From: Pseudonocardia autotrophica
GTDB lineage: Bacteria; Actinomycetota; Actinomycetes; Mycobacteriales; Pseudonocardiaceae
DNA length: 64,000 bases
Direction: 5' to 3'
Assembly: GCF_000717175.1 (NCBI RefSeq)
Contig: NZ_JNYD01000030.1
Location: forward strand, 5,885-69,884
The notes beneath the pieces are model-generated. The model searched no databases. It was given only the letters and a program-made list of their open reading frames with translations, and was not told the origin of the DNA. Positions 8,669-17,537 of this stretch are shown here, in pieces. The translations under genes and the position numbers were made by a program. How positions within the stretch are numbered: the stretch's first letter is position 1; each line of letters begins with the position of its first letter.

Positions 8669-9132
8669 CGGCCGCCTCCTCTCGTCGAGGGCCGGGCGGC
8701 CTTCTTCACCCGTGCGTGGACCGTACCGCGTGGAGATCGCCTCCGCGCTCCGAACGTGGATCCCGGCCGGCGGGGAGCCGTCAGCTCGCCGGTCACGTCA
8801 CCGTCGGTGCGGGTGAGCGCGGATTCTGTGCGTCGACGGCACCGAGGAGCGCCGTCCGTGCACACAACCGCTGATCAGCGTGGTCGACCGTCGACCATGA
8901 TCGTGGTGTCCGTGCATCCAGCGCTCGGCTGTGGGCCGCTGGTGCACGCGTTCGCCGATCATGTCCCGCCTCTCCCGGCCTCGTTCGTTCGCGAGATGTC
9001 CCCATCCCGTTCACCGTCGGCGTCTCGCCATTCACCGACGATTCCGGACCGCGGCATGGACCACTCCGCGTAGTGCGTGGATACGCTCGGAGTGACCGCA
9101 ATCACTCCAACATCGGATTCGGAGTCATCCCG
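8669..9132. other. Intergenic stretch of 464 bases
   Basis: No convincing gene on either strand, and base composition is less GC-rich than the neighbouring genes. It must hold the STAS promoter on its left side. On the right it holds an inverted repeat, GGAGTGA at 9089-9095 with TCACTCC at 9102-9108 (6-base spacer), 25 bases before the small gene at 9133. Confidence 0.5.
9089..9108. promoter_or_regulatory. Inverted repeat before small gene
   Basis: GGAGTGA and TCACTCC form a perfect 7-base inverted repeat with a 6-base spacer, just upstream of a 60-codon gene. The size fits a dimeric repressor or activator site; a weak RNA hairpin is the alternative. The cognate regulator is unknown. Confidence 0.35.
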
Positions 9133-9315
9133 ATGGACGAGGAAGTCCTCGCACTCGCCCGCAGCGGAGGCCGGTCCCGGCACGCCGTCGCCGCCGTCGC
9201 GTCGGCCGACCGGCCCTCCTGGTGGCAGCCGCACCGGCCGCGCATCGGCAACCGCTCCTGGCGCGTGCTGCGGCTGCGCCGCACCCGCCCGGCGTTCACG
9301 CGAGCCGCGTGGTGA
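9133..9315 (+). CDS. Small basic protein of unknown function
   Basis: A 60-residue frame starting at the ATG at 9133, with GGAG at 9121-9124 at suitable spacing. The second half is strongly basic and Trp-rich (WWQPHRPR, then RSWRVLRLRR). There is no membrane segment and I recognise no family. The ribosome site and upstream inverted repeat argue that it is real, but the coding evidence is thin. Confidence 0.4.
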   Translation: MDEEVLALARSGGRSRHAVAAVASADRPSWWQPHRPRIGNRSWRVLRLRRTRPAFTRAAW

Positions 9316-9367
9316 CCGACAGCGGGTGCCGACCGCTCCGCCGGGCGCCGGCAGCGGGAGCGGCGGG

Positions 9368-11002
9368 TCAGGCGGCCTCGGTGGCGTGCCGGCGGCCGGC
9401 GATCGCCCCGAGCAGCTCGCGGGTGTAGTCCTCGCGGGGGTCGGTGAAGAGCTCCTCGGTGGGCCGCAGCTCCAGGAGCCGGCCCTCGCGCATCACGCCG
9501 ACCCGGTGGGCGATCCGGCGGACCACGGCGAGGTCGTGCGAGATGAACAGGTAGGCGAGGCCCTGGTCGGTCTGCAGCTCCTCGAGCAGTGCGAGGACCT
9601 GCGCCTGGACCGAGACGTCCAGGGCGGACACCGGCTCGTCGCACACCACGAGGTCCGGGGACAGGGCGAGGGCCCGCGCGACGGCGATCCGCTGCCGTTG
9701 GCCGCCGGAGAGCTCCACCGGTCTGCGGGCCAGCACCGACGCCGGCAAGGCGACGCGCCCGACCAGCTCGGCCGCCCGGGCGCGCCGCTCCGCCGGACTG
9801 CCCACGCCGAACGCCCGCAGCGGCTCGGTGACGACCTCCTCGACCGAGAAGCGCGGGTCGAGCGAGGCGTACGGGTTCTGGTAGACGAGCTGGGCACGTC
9901 GGCGCAGCTCCCGCCAGTTGCGGCCCTTCACGCGGGTGATGTCGGCGCCGTCGAACCGGATCTCGCCGGCGGTCGGGTCGGCCAGCCGCAGCACGAGCCG
10001 GGCCGTGGTCGACTTCCCGGAGCCGGACTCCCCCACCAGCGCGAGCGTCTCGCCGCGGGCGATGTCGAAGGAGACCTCGTCGACCGCGCGCAGCACGCCG
10101 CGCCTCCCCTGCAGGCGGGGCAGCGGGAAGTCCTTCGTCAGGCCGCTGACCTGCACGATCGGGCGGCCGCTCGGCTGCGGCGGGATCCGCGGCGCGGGCG
10201 GGGCGGACAGGCCGGGCGCGGCGGCGACGAGCGTGCGCGTGTACGGGTCGGCCGGGTCGGCGAGGATCCGGTCGACCGGACCCTCCTCCACGATCCGCCC
10301 GCCGGACATGACGACGACCCGGTCCGCCCGGTCCGCCGCCACCCCGAGGTCGTGCGTGATCAGCAGCATCGCCGTCCCGGTCTCGGCCCGCAGCGCGTCG
10401 AGGTGGTCGAGGATCCGGCGCTGCACGGTGGCGTCGAGGGCGCTGGTCGGCTCGTCGGCGATGATCAGTCCGGGCCGGGCGGCGATCGCGATCGCGATCA
10501 GCACGCGCTGCCGCATGCCGCCGGAGAGCTCGTGCGGGTACTGCCCCGCCCGCACCTCGGGGTCGGGCAGCCCGGCCCTGGCCAGCAGCTCCACGGCCTT
10601 CAGCCGGGCGCTGCGCTTGTCGGCGAGCCCGTGGACCCGCAGCACCTCGCCGACCTGCACGCCGACGCGCTGCACGGGGTTGAGCGAGACCGTCGGGTCC
10701 TGCGGGACCAGCCCGATCCGACGGCCGCGGACCGCGCGGAAGGCCTTCTCGGACAACGCCGTCAGCTCGGTGGTGTCCGCCGAACCGCCCAGCCGGATGC
10801 TCCCGCCCTCGATCGCGCCGTTGCCCGGCAGCAGCCCGATCACGGCCTGGGCCAGCGTGGACTTGCCGGACCCGGACTCCCCGACGACCGCGACGACCTC
10901 GCCCTCCCTCACGGTCAGCGAGGCGCCGCGCACCGCGTGGATGTGCCCGCCCGCGATCCGGTACCCGACGTCGAGGCCGGAGACCTCCAGAATGCTGTTC
11001 AC
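9368..11002 (-). CDS. ABC importer ATPase, two fused nucleotide-binding domains
   Basis: A 544-residue protein containing both ATPase domains of a dipeptide/nickel-type importer, equivalent to DppD plus DppF. Each half has Walker A (GESGSGKST near 40 and 322), the signature LSGGMRQR in the first and LSGGQRQR in the second, and Walker B ([22 protein letters not shown]). The GTG at 11002 overlaps the stop of the upstream permease as GTGA; the ATG at 11017 is an alternative. It is the last gene of the operon that begins at the leader peptide at 17269. Confidence 0.9.
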   Translation of the reverse strand: MNSILEVSGLDVGYRIAGGHIHAVRGASLTVREGEVVAVVGESGSGKSTLAQAVIGLLPGNGAIEGGSIRLGGSADTTELTALSEKAFRAVRGRRIGLVPQDPTVSLNPVQRVGVQVGEVLRVHGLADKRSARLKAVELLARAGLPDPEVRAGQYPHELSGGMRQRVLIAIAIAARPGLIIADEPTSALDATVQRRILDHLDALRAETGTAMLLITHDLGVAADRADRVVVMSGGRIVEEGPVDRILADPADPYTRTLVAAAPGLSAPPAPRIPPQPSGRPIVQVSGLTKDFPLPRLQGRRGVLRAVDEVSFDIARGETLALVGESGSGKSTTARLVLRLADPTAGEIRFDGADITRVKGRNWRELRRRAQLVYQNPYASLDPRFSVEEVVTEPLRAFGVGSPAERRARAAELVGRVALPASVLARRPVELSGGQRQRIAVARALALSPDLVVCDEPVSALDVSVQAQVLALLEELQTDQGLAYLFISHDLAVVRRIAHRVGVMREGRLLELRPTEELFTDPREDYTRELLGAIAGRRHATEAA

Positions 11003-11922
11003 CGGGCCCGGCTCCATTCCCCGTCGAGCGCCCGGGAGATCCGGTTCACCGACAGCACGGTCGCGGCGATCGTCAGGCCCGGCATGGCGCAGAGCCACCA
11101 CGAGGTCGCCAGGTAGTTGCGGCCCTCGGCGATCAGCGAGCCCCATTCGGGGGCCGGCGGCGGGGCGCCGTAGCCGAGGAAGGACAGCGAGGACACGGCC
11201 AGGATCGCGAGCCCGAACTCGAGCACCGCGAGCACGAGGACGGGGCCGGCGGCGTTGGGCAGCACGTGCCGCCACAGCGTCACGTACCGGCGGGTGCCGA
11301 CGGCCCGGGCCGCCTCGACGTAGGTCGACCGGCGGATCCGCATCGTCTCCGCCCGCATGACCCGCGCGAAGCTCGCCACGCTCGCCACACCGACGGCGAT
11401 CGCCACCTTGATCGTGCCGTAGCCCAGGGCGGTGATCAGCGCCAGGGACAGCAGGATCGCGGGGATCGACAGCAGCACGTCGACCACCCGCATCAGCGCC
11501 TCGTCGACCCAGCGGCCGACGAACCCGGCGAGCAGCCCCAGCAGCCCGCCGACGACGAGCGCCACCGCCACCGCGATCACGGTGGCCTGCAGGGACAGCG
11601 ATGCCCCGTGCACCACCCGGGTGTAGACGTCCCGGCCCAGGTAGTCCGTGCCGAAGAGGTGCGCGGCGCTCGGCGGGCGCAGCTTGTCGGCCACGACGCC
11701 GACGTTCGGGTCCCCCGGCGCCAGGGCACCCGGCGCGAACGCCGCCACCAGCACGAGGAGCACCACGAGGGAGGCGACGACGAGGCCGGGCCGGCGCCCG
11801 AGGAAGCGCAGCACGCGGTGCAGGCGTTCCCGCCGGGTCGGCGGAATGGGCAGCGCGACGGACGACCCGGGCGCGGTGCCGGACGAGTCGGGAGGGCCCT
11901 CCCGGATCAGCAGCTCGGTCAC
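10999..11922 (-). CDS. ABC importer permease (DppC type)
   Basis: A 307-residue inner-membrane permease. A cytoplasmic N-terminal extension leads to the first membrane helix ([16 protein letters not shown]). The OppC-type segment [19 protein letters not shown] follows, and then five more hydrophobic helices with the EAA loop ([23 protein letters not shown]). The GTG start overlaps the stop of the partner permease as GTGA, so the two are translationally coupled. Confidence 0.9.
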   Translation of the reverse strand: MTELLIREGPPDSSGTAPGSSVALPIPPTRRERLHRVLRFLGRRPGLVVASLVVLLVLVAAFAPGALAPGDPNVGVVADKLRPPSAAHLFGTDYLGRDVYTRVVHGASLSLQATVIAVAVALVVGGLLGLLAGFVGRWVDEALMRVVDVLLSIPAILLSLALITALGYGTIKVAIAVGVASVASFARVMRAETMRIRRSTYVEAARAVGTRRYVTLWRHVLPNAAGPVLVLAVLEFGLAILAVSSLSFLGYGAPPPAPEWGSLIAEGRNYLATSWWLCAMPGLTIAATVLSVNRISRALDGEWSRAR

Positions 11923-12887
11923 GATGTCGCGGGCACCCCCTTGGCGATCCTCGGGTCGAGGACCGGGTAGATCAGGTCGACCAGCAGGTTCACGCCGACG
12001 AACACCAGGGACGCGAACAGCACGACGCCCTGCACCAGCGGGATGTCCTGCACGCCGACGGCCTGCACGGTGAGCCGGCCGAGACCGGGCCGGGTGAACA
12101 CCGTCTCGACGACCACGGTGCCGGCCAGCAGGTTCCCGGCGACGTAGCCGAGCACCGTCAGGGCCGGGATGGCCGCGTTCTGCAGCGCGTGCCGCACGTG
12201 GATCGCCGCCCGCCCGACGCCCTTGGCCCGCGCGGTCTGGACGTACGGCTCGTCGAGCACCGTGGTCAGGCTCTTGGCCAGCACCTGCGCGAGCAGCGCC
12301 CCCATCGGCAGCCCGAGGGTGAGCGACGGCAGCACCAGCGCCGGGAAACCCGACGCCCCGACCGACGGGAGCCAGTGCAGGCCGAACGCGAAGACCTGCA
12401 CCAGCATCAGGCCCACCCAGAACACCGGCAGCGACACCGCGAGCGACGGCAGTGCCATCAGCAGCTGCCGCAGCCAGCGCTGCGAGGTGTAGGTGGCGGC
12501 GATCGCGAGGCCGCCGCCGAGCACGACCGCGACCAGCAGCCCGCCGATCGCGATCTGCACGGTCGGCGGCAGCGCCTCGAGGATGGCGCCCCGGACGTCC
12601 TGCCCGTTCTGGATGGAGGCGCCGAGGTCGCCGTGCAGCGCCGCCCACAGCCGCGTGCCGTACTGCACGATCAGCGGCTTGTCGAAGCCGTACTGCGCCT
12701 TCAGCGCCTCGATCTGCTCCGGAGTCAGCGGTTCGCCGTCGAGCCCGCCGCTGGCCATCGTGGTGACGGGGTCACCGGGCAGCAGGTAGAGCACGACGAA
12801 GCTGACCGTGTACGCCGCCCACAGGACCGCGACCGCGGTCCCGAGGCGCCGGAGCAGGTAGCGGGGCAGGGTGCCGGGTGCGCTCAT
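11919..12887 (-). CDS. ABC importer permease (DppB type)
   Basis: A 322-residue permease that pairs with the next gene. It opens with RYLLRRLGTAVAVLW, the usual first helix of DppB proteins. It has the characteristic LPGDPV segment, a large periplasmic loop with DLGASIQNG, and the EAA motif YVQTARAKGVGRAAIHVRHALQNA. The ATG lies directly next to the stop of the binding-protein gene, with no gap. Confidence 0.9.
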   Translation of the reverse strand: MSAPGTLPRYLLRRLGTAVAVLWAAYTVSFVVLYLLPGDPVTTMASGGLDGEPLTPEQIEALKAQYGFDKPLIVQYGTRLWAALHGDLGASIQNGQDVRGAILEALPPTVQIAIGGLLVAVVLGGGLAIAATYTSQRWLRQLLMALPSLAVSLPVFWVGLMLVQVFAFGLHWLPSVGASGFPALVLPSLTLGLPMGALLAQVLAKSLTTVLDEPYVQTARAKGVGRAAIHVRHALQNAAIPALTVLGYVAGNLLAGTVVVETVFTRPGLGRLTVQAVGVQDIPLVQGVVLFASLVFVGVNLLVDLIYPVLDPRIAKGVPATS

Positions 12888-14510
12888 CTACTGCGCTCCG
12901 TCGTTCTTCCAGGCGTCGTGGAGCTGGATGCGGGAGGAGGCGTCGAAGGTCACGCCGTGCACGTCCTGCGCGACCGCGAGCACCGTCGTGAGCTCGGCGA
13001 CCGGCACGTAGAAGCCCTGCGCGAGGAGCTCCTGCTGGGCCTGCGCGACGATCTGCGTGCGCTTCGCCGGGTCCGGCTCGGCGGCCTCCTGCTGCAGCAG
13101 CGCCTCCAGCGGGCTCGGCGGCACCCGGTAGTAGTTCGCGCCGGCGGTGGAGAAGGAGCTGCGCAGGATGTCCGGGTCGGCGCGGGTCAGGTTGCCCCAG
13201 ATCGCGACGAAGTCGCCCGAGGACTGGATCGTGGGGAACTGGGCGATCGGGAACTCCTGGACCTGCAGGTCGATCCCGGCGGCCTTGGCCTGCTGCTGGA
13301 TCAGCTCGAGGCTCGGCTTGTTGGTCCCCGCGTTGTTGGCGAAGGACAGCGGGAAGCTCAGCCGCTGCCCGTCCTTGACCCGGATCCCGTCGGGGCCCGG
13401 GGCCCAGCCGGCCGCGTCGAGCGTCGCCTTGGCCTTCTCCAGGTCGAACCCGAGGCCGGCCGACTCGTCCGCGTACGACGGGGTGGTGGAGGCGAGCACG
13501 CTCGTCGCCGGCGTGGTCTGCGAGGTGTAGACCGCCCCGACGACCTCCTGCCGGTTGATCGCCAGCGACAGGGCCTGCCGCACGGCCGGGTCCGACACGA
13601 TCGGCTTGGTGAAGTTGAAGCCGATGCCGAAGGTGATGCCCGGGTTGGAGCGGGCCAGCAACTGCGCGCCGGCGTCGGAGAGCGGTGCCTCGTCCTGCTG
13701 GCCGATGCTGCCGATCGCGTCGACCTCGCCGGACTGCAGGCTGCCGGTCCGCACGCCGGACTCCGGCACGATCCGGAACTCGACGGTGTCGAGGTAGGCC
13801 TCGCCCTGGTGCGCGAAGAGCGCCGAGCCCCAGTTGTAGCCGGGCCGCTTGGCGAGCGTCAGCGACGCGTTCTTCACGTAGTTCTGCACGGTGAACGGGC
13901 CGGAGCCGATCACCGAGGCGCAGCGCTCGTCGTCGGACTTCACGACGGTCGCCGGGGACAGGATCCCCAGGCTGTGCGTCGAGGTGCCCTGCAGGAACTG
14001 CACGTTGGGCCGGCTGAAGTTCACGGTGAACTGCGTCGGGCTCGTGACGGTGGTGCCCTGGTAGCCGGCGAGGTAGCCCTTGGGGAGCGTGCCACGGGCG
14101 CCGATCTGCGGGACCCGGTCGAGGTTCGCCTTGACCGCGTTCGCGTCGAGCGGGGTGCCGTCGGAGAAGGTCACGCCGTCGCGCAGGGTGAAGGTGTAGC
14201 TCTTCGCGTCGGGCGAGGTCTGCCAGGAGGTCGCCAGCCAGGGCTCGAGCTCCCCGGTCTGCGGGTCCTGGTCGGTGAGCGAGTCGACGATCTGGCGCAG
14301 CGAGTAGATCGTGTCGTTGCTGCCGACCTGCTGCGGGTCCACGCAGCCCTGGTCGCTGGACACGGCGAAGCGCAGGGTGCCGCCGGGCCGGGGCGGTCCG
14401 GCGTCGGCGCCGGACGTGGCGCCCCCGGAGCCGCCGCAGGCGGCGAGCGCCACGGCGGCGGCGGAGAGCAGGGCCGGCAGCAGCAGGGCCCGGCGGGATC
14501 TGGCGGTCAT
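12888..14510 (-). CDS. Family-5 substrate-binding lipoprotein
   Basis: A 540-residue SBP_bac_5 protein that captures the substrate outside the membrane for the permeases that follow. Residues 1-24 are a lipoprotein signal with lipobox LAAC, which puts the modified Cys at 25. The mature protein has the family pattern TFTLRDGVTFSDGTPLDANAVKANLD. Members bind peptides, opines, nickel chelates or organosulfur compounds, so the family alone does not give the ligand. The linked monooxygenases and leader peptide favour a sulfur-containing one. It starts 63 bases after the second monooxygenase. Confidence 0.9.
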   Translation of the reverse strand: MTARSRRALLLPALLSAAAVALAACGGSGGATSGADAGPPRPGGTLRFAVSSDQGCVDPQQVGSNDTIYSLRQIVDSLTDQDPQTGELEPWLATSWQTSPDAKSYTFTLRDGVTFSDGTPLDANAVKANLDRVPQIGARGTLPKGYLAGYQGTTVTSPTQFTVNFSRPNVQFLQGTSTHSLGILSPATVVKSDDERCASVIGSGPFTVQNYVKNASLTLAKRPGYNWGSALFAHQGEAYLDTVEFRIVPESGVRTGSLQSGEVDAIGSIGQQDEAPLSDAGAQLLARSNPGITFGIGFNFTKPIVSDPAVRQALSLAINRQEVVGAVYTSQTTPATSVLASTTPSYADESAGLGFDLEKAKATLDAAGWAPGPDGIRVKDGQRLSFPLSFANNAGTNKPSLELIQQQAKAAGIDLQVQEFPIAQFPTIQSSGDFVAIWGNLTRADPDILRSSFSTAGANYYRVPPSPLEALLQQEAAEPDPAKRTQIVAQAQQELLAQGFYVPVAELTTVLAVAQDVHGVTFDASSRIQLHDAWKNDGAQ

Positions 14511-14573
14511 CGGGTCGTCCTTCGGGGAGGGCGCCCGGACCGGCGGGCGTGCCGGTCCGGGAGGGGACGGGGG

Positions 14574-15947
14574 TCAGGAGGCGGTGCGGGCGGCGGCCGG
14601 CGGCTCGCCGAGGCCCGCGGGCGGGCGCAGGCCGAGGTGCTCCCGCAGCGTGGAGCCGGTGTAGCGGTCGCGCAGGACGCCGCGGTCGCGCAGCTGCGGG
14701 ACCACCTTCTCGACGACCTCGTCGAGGCCCGCGGGGCTGACGTACGAGCCGAGGATGAAGCCGTCGACGGCGTCGTTCTGCACGTACCGGTCGATCTCGG
14801 CCGCGACCTGCGCCGGCGTGCCGACGAACTCGGCCCGGTCGAACACGTGCGTGACGACCTCGCGCAGCGACCAGCCGTGCTCGCGGCCGAGCGCGCGCCA
14901 GGCCTCGGCCGTGCCGTGGGCGTCCTGGGTCAGCGGGGCGCGCCCGCGGATCCACTTCGGCGCGTCGGGCGTGGGGTCCAGCTCCGGGACCGGCCCGTCC
15001 GGGTCGACCTGGGAGAGGTCGCGGTTCCACACCATCTCGGCCAGCACGATCGCGGTGAACGGGTCGACCTGCCGACTGCGGACGTCCCGGTGGCGGTCGC
15101 GGGCCTCGGCCTCGGTGTCACCCAGGATCACCGACGCCGACGGCAGGATCTTGACCTGGTCGGGGTCGCGGCCGACCTTCGCCACCCGCGCCTTGACGTC
15201 GGCGTAGAAGGCCCTGGCCTCGTCGAACTTCTGGTAGCGGGAGAAGATCGCGTCGGACCGCGAGGCCGCGAAGTCCCGGCCGGCCGGCGACTCCCCCGCC
15301 TGCAGCACCACGGGATGGCCCTGCGGGCTGCGCGGGGTGCTGAAGCGCCCGGCGATGTCGAACTGGGCGCCGCGGAAGGCGAAGTCGCCCACGTGCCCGT
15401 CGCGCAGGAACCGTCCGCTCGCCGGGTCCGCCACCACGGCGTCGGAGCCCCAGGAGTCCCACAGCGCCCGGACGGCGTCGAGAGTCTCCCCCGCGCGCTC
15501 GTACCGCTGGGAGTGCCCCAGGTAGCCGCCGCGCCGGAAGTTCTCGCCGGTGTCCGCGTCGGAGCTGGTCACGACGTTCCACGCGGCCCGCCCGCCGGAC
15601 AGGATGTCCAGCGTCGCGAACTTGCGGGCCAGCTCGTAGGGCTCGTTGAACGTCGAGTTGATCGTGCCGGCGAGTCCGATGTGCTCGGTCACGGCGGCCA
15701 GCGAGGCCAGGACCGTGAACGTGTCCGGCCGCCCGACGACGTCCTGGTCGAAGACCTGCCCGCCGCGGGTGCGCAGCCGCAGCCCCTCGGCGAGGAACAG
15801 CAGGTCGAACGTGCCGCGCTCGGCCGTGCGGGCCCAGTGCTCGAAGGACGCGAAGTCGATGTGGCTGCCCGACGCCGGGTCGCTCCACACGGTGTCGTGG
15901 TTGACGCCCGGGAAGTAGGCCCCGAGGATCACCTGCTTCCTGGTCAC
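14574..15947 (-). CDS. NtaA/SnaA/DszA-type flavin monooxygenase
   Basis: A 457-residue luciferase-like monooxygenase that uses FMNH2 from a separate reductase. Family features seen are ILGAYFPGVNHDTVW at the start, FDLLFLAEGLRLR, STFNEPYELARKFATLDILSGGRAAWNVVTS in pieces across 95-130, and a C-terminal VPQLRDRGVLRDRYTGSTLREHLGL. Related enzymes cleave C-N or C-S bonds of chelators and dibenzothiophene sulfone. The GTG start overlaps the stop of the first monooxygenase. No flavin reductase lies in this operon. Confidence 0.85.
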   Translation of the reverse strand: MTRKQVILGAYFPGVNHDTVWSDPASGSHIDFASFEHWARTAERGTFDLLFLAEGLRLRTRGGQVFDQDVVGRPDTFTVLASLAAVTEHIGLAGTINSTFNEPYELARKFATLDILSGGRAAWNVVTSSDADTGENFRRGGYLGHSQRYERAGETLDAVRALWDSWGSDAVVADPASGRFLRDGHVGDFAFRGAQFDIAGRFSTPRSPQGHPVVLQAGESPAGRDFAASRSDAIFSRYQKFDEARAFYADVKARVAKVGRDPDQVKILPSASVILGDTEAEARDRHRDVRSRQVDPFTAIVLAEMVWNRDLSQVDPDGPVPELDPTPDAPKWIRGRAPLTQDAHGTAEAWRALGREHGWSLREVVTHVFDRAEFVGTPAQVAAEIDRYVQNDAVDGFILGSYVSPAGLDEVVEKVVPQLRDRGVLRDRYTGSTLREHLGLRPPAGLGEPPAAARTAS

Positions 15948-17152
15948 GCGGCCACCCCCGCGTACCGGCTCGCCGGGCGTTCCAGGCCGAAGCGTTCGCG
16001 CAGCGTCCCCGGCCCGTAGGCGGTGCGGAACAGGCCGCGCTCCTGCAGCTGCGGGACCAGCCGGTCGACGATCGCGTCGAGGTCGGTGGGCAGCACGGCC
16101 GGCCGCAGCCGGGAGCCGTCGACCCCCTCGTCCCGCCAGGACTCCAGGAGGTCGGCGAGCGCGGTCGGGGTACCCGCCAGCACCGCGGCGTCGGAGCGCA
16201 GCGGGCCGTGCTCCTCCAGCCGGCGGAGCCGGGCGTGGGCCGCGTCGGCGTCGGTGTCGAGGACCACGACGAGGTCCGCGAGCACCCGCAGCGGCGGGAG
16301 CGTGCGGCCGACCGCGTGCTGGGCGGCGCGGATCTCGCCGAGGATCGCCGGGATGTCGGCCGCGCCCTGCGGGGTGGTGAACACCACGTCCGCGGCCCGG
16401 GCGGCCAGCTCGTACGCGGCCCGGGCGTGGGCGAGCGCGACGACCAGCGGTTGGCCCTGCGGGGACCGCGGCACGATCCCCGGCCCGCGGACCGAGAAGA
16501 AACGCCCCTCGAAGTCGATCGTGTGGATCTTGTCGCGGTCGAGGAAGCGGTTCGTGGCGGCGTCGCGGATCTCGGCGTCGTCCTCCCAGCTGTCCCACAG
16601 CCGCCGGACGACCTCGACGGCGTCGGCCGCCTCCTCGAACAGGTCCGCCACCGCGGCGACCGTCTCCGGCGTGTCGAGCGTCTCGCGGCGGATCTCCGGC
16701 AGCATGCGGCGGCCGAAGTGGGCCGCCTCGTCGGCGCGGGCCGAGGTCTGCACCCGCCATCCGGCCCGGCCGTGGCTGTCGTGGTCCAGCGTGGAGATCG
16801 CCGAGGCGATGTGGAAGGGCTCGGTGTGCGTGGTCGTGACGGTCGGGACGAGCCCGACGTGCCGGGTCAGCGGCGCGACGAACGCGGCGACCAGCTCGGC
16901 GTCGAGCCGCCCGCGGACCTGGTCGGTGCGGCGGTCGGCCCCGTCGATCCCAGCCGCGAGGTGGTCGCCGGACTGCAGGCCCAGGCCGTCCTCGATCGTG
17001 ACCAGGTCGAGCAGGCCGCGCTCGGCGGCGCGGGCCAGGGCCGCCCAGTAGCGGGCGGTGAAGAGCAGATCGGGGCGGGCGCCGGGCTCGCGCCAGGCGG
17101 CGGGGTGCCAGCCGGCGCCGTCGAGCGCGACGGCCAGATGGATGGGGGCCAT
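15944..17152 (-). CDS. Luciferase-like flavin monooxygenase, first gene of the operon
   Basis: A 402-residue LLM enzyme, shorter than and divergent from its neighbour but ending in the same way (LVPQLQERGLFRTAYGPGTLRERFGL). Typical pieces are LLDLVTIEDGLGLQ, TEPFHIASAISTLDHDSHGRAGWRVQTSA and GIVPRSPQGQPLVV. Two dissimilar LLM proteins in tandem could act on successive bonds or on different substrates. Its ribosome site, AGGAGAGG just before the ATG at 17152, is partly buried in a small hairpin that follows the leader peptide. Confidence 0.85.
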   Translation of the reverse strand: MAPIHLAVALDGAGWHPAAWREPGARPDLLFTARYWAALARAAERGLLDLVTIEDGLGLQSGDHLAAGIDGADRRTDQVRGRLDAELVAAFVAPLTRHVGLVPTVTTTHTEPFHIASAISTLDHDSHGRAGWRVQTSARADEAAHFGRRMLPEIRRETLDTPETVAAVADLFEEAADAVEVVRRLWDSWEDDAEIRDAATNRFLDRDKIHTIDFEGRFFSVRGPGIVPRSPQGQPLVVALAHARAAYELAARAADVVFTTPQGAADIPAILGEIRAAQHAVGRTLPPLRVLADLVVVLDTDADAAHARLRRLEEHGPLRSDAAVLAGTPTALADLLESWRDEGVDGSRLRPAVLPTDLDAIVDRLVPQLQERGLFRTAYGPGTLRERFGLERPASRYAGVAA

Positions 17153-17163
17153 GCGGGCAGACC

Positions 17164-17177
17164 TCTCCTGCGGGAGA
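17164..17177 (-). promoter_or_regulatory. Hairpin covering the ribosome site of the first monooxygenase
   Basis: On the transcribed strand TCTCC-CGCA-GGAGA forms a perfect 5-base stem with a 4-base loop, and the GGAGA arm is part of the Shine-Dalgarno sequence for the gene starting at 17152. It lies 23 bases after the leader peptide stop at 17201. That position would allow ribosome stalling or termination on the leader to change access to the ribosome site. Confidence 0.4.
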
Positions 17178-17200
17178 AGGGACGGGGGATCGGGACCTCG

Positions 17201-17269
17201 TCAGGCCCGACAGCCCGCGCTGGCCGTGCGCAGGAGATCCACGTGGCGCCGCTGCACCCCGACGAACAT
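17201..17269 (-). CDS. RRHVDL leader peptide (sulfur-type)
   Basis: A 22-residue frame from the ATG at 17269, with GGAGGAG directly upstream. It contains RRHVDL at residues 7-12, followed by LRTASAGC with Cys20. Short peptides with an R-R-H-V-D-L core and a late Cys are found ahead of sulfur-assimilation operons in many actinobacteria and are annotated as putative leader peptides. It lies 48 bases before the monooxygenase-importer operon. A role in cysteine-dependent attenuation is inferred from that family, not shown here. Confidence 0.7.
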   Translation of the reverse strand: MFVGVQRRHVDLLRTASAGCRA

Positions 17270-17537
17270 CGCTCCTCCATCGCTCCCGGCTTTAGCACCC
17301 GCACCCGTGGGACGGGGGGTTGCTGCGGCGTCGTCGAGCCAGGTCTCTCGGCCGCTCTGGATGGTGTGGCCCCGTGGGGCCGTCCTCACTGTACGGATCA
17401 GGAGGGCGCCCCCGTCAATCCTCCGGGTGACGAGTGTGACCGAGGCCGCGTTCGATTGTCCGGACAGGACACAACTGACGTTCCACCAGGGAGAACGCGG
17501 CGCCGATGCGGCCCGCGAAGGTCCGGACGAAAGGCGC
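17270..17537. other. Region upstream of the leader peptide
   Basis: This 268-base gap separates the leader peptide from the end of the GntR gene. Both are on the minus strand, so it must contain the promoter of the sulfur-type operon. I could not pick out a convincing -10/-35 pair or a riboswitch. Confidence 0.3.

Noticed and set aside
9368..11002. Fused double ATPase as an ABC-F or exporter protein
   Set aside because: Both halves follow the DppD/DppF order and the gene is coupled to DppB/DppC-type permeases and a binding lipoprotein, so it is an importer ATPase.
11601..16019. Plus-strand open frame of over 1400 codons
   Set aside because: It runs antisense to the permeases, the binding lipoprotein and the monooxygenases, which have clear family motifs; the frame has no recognisable domain.
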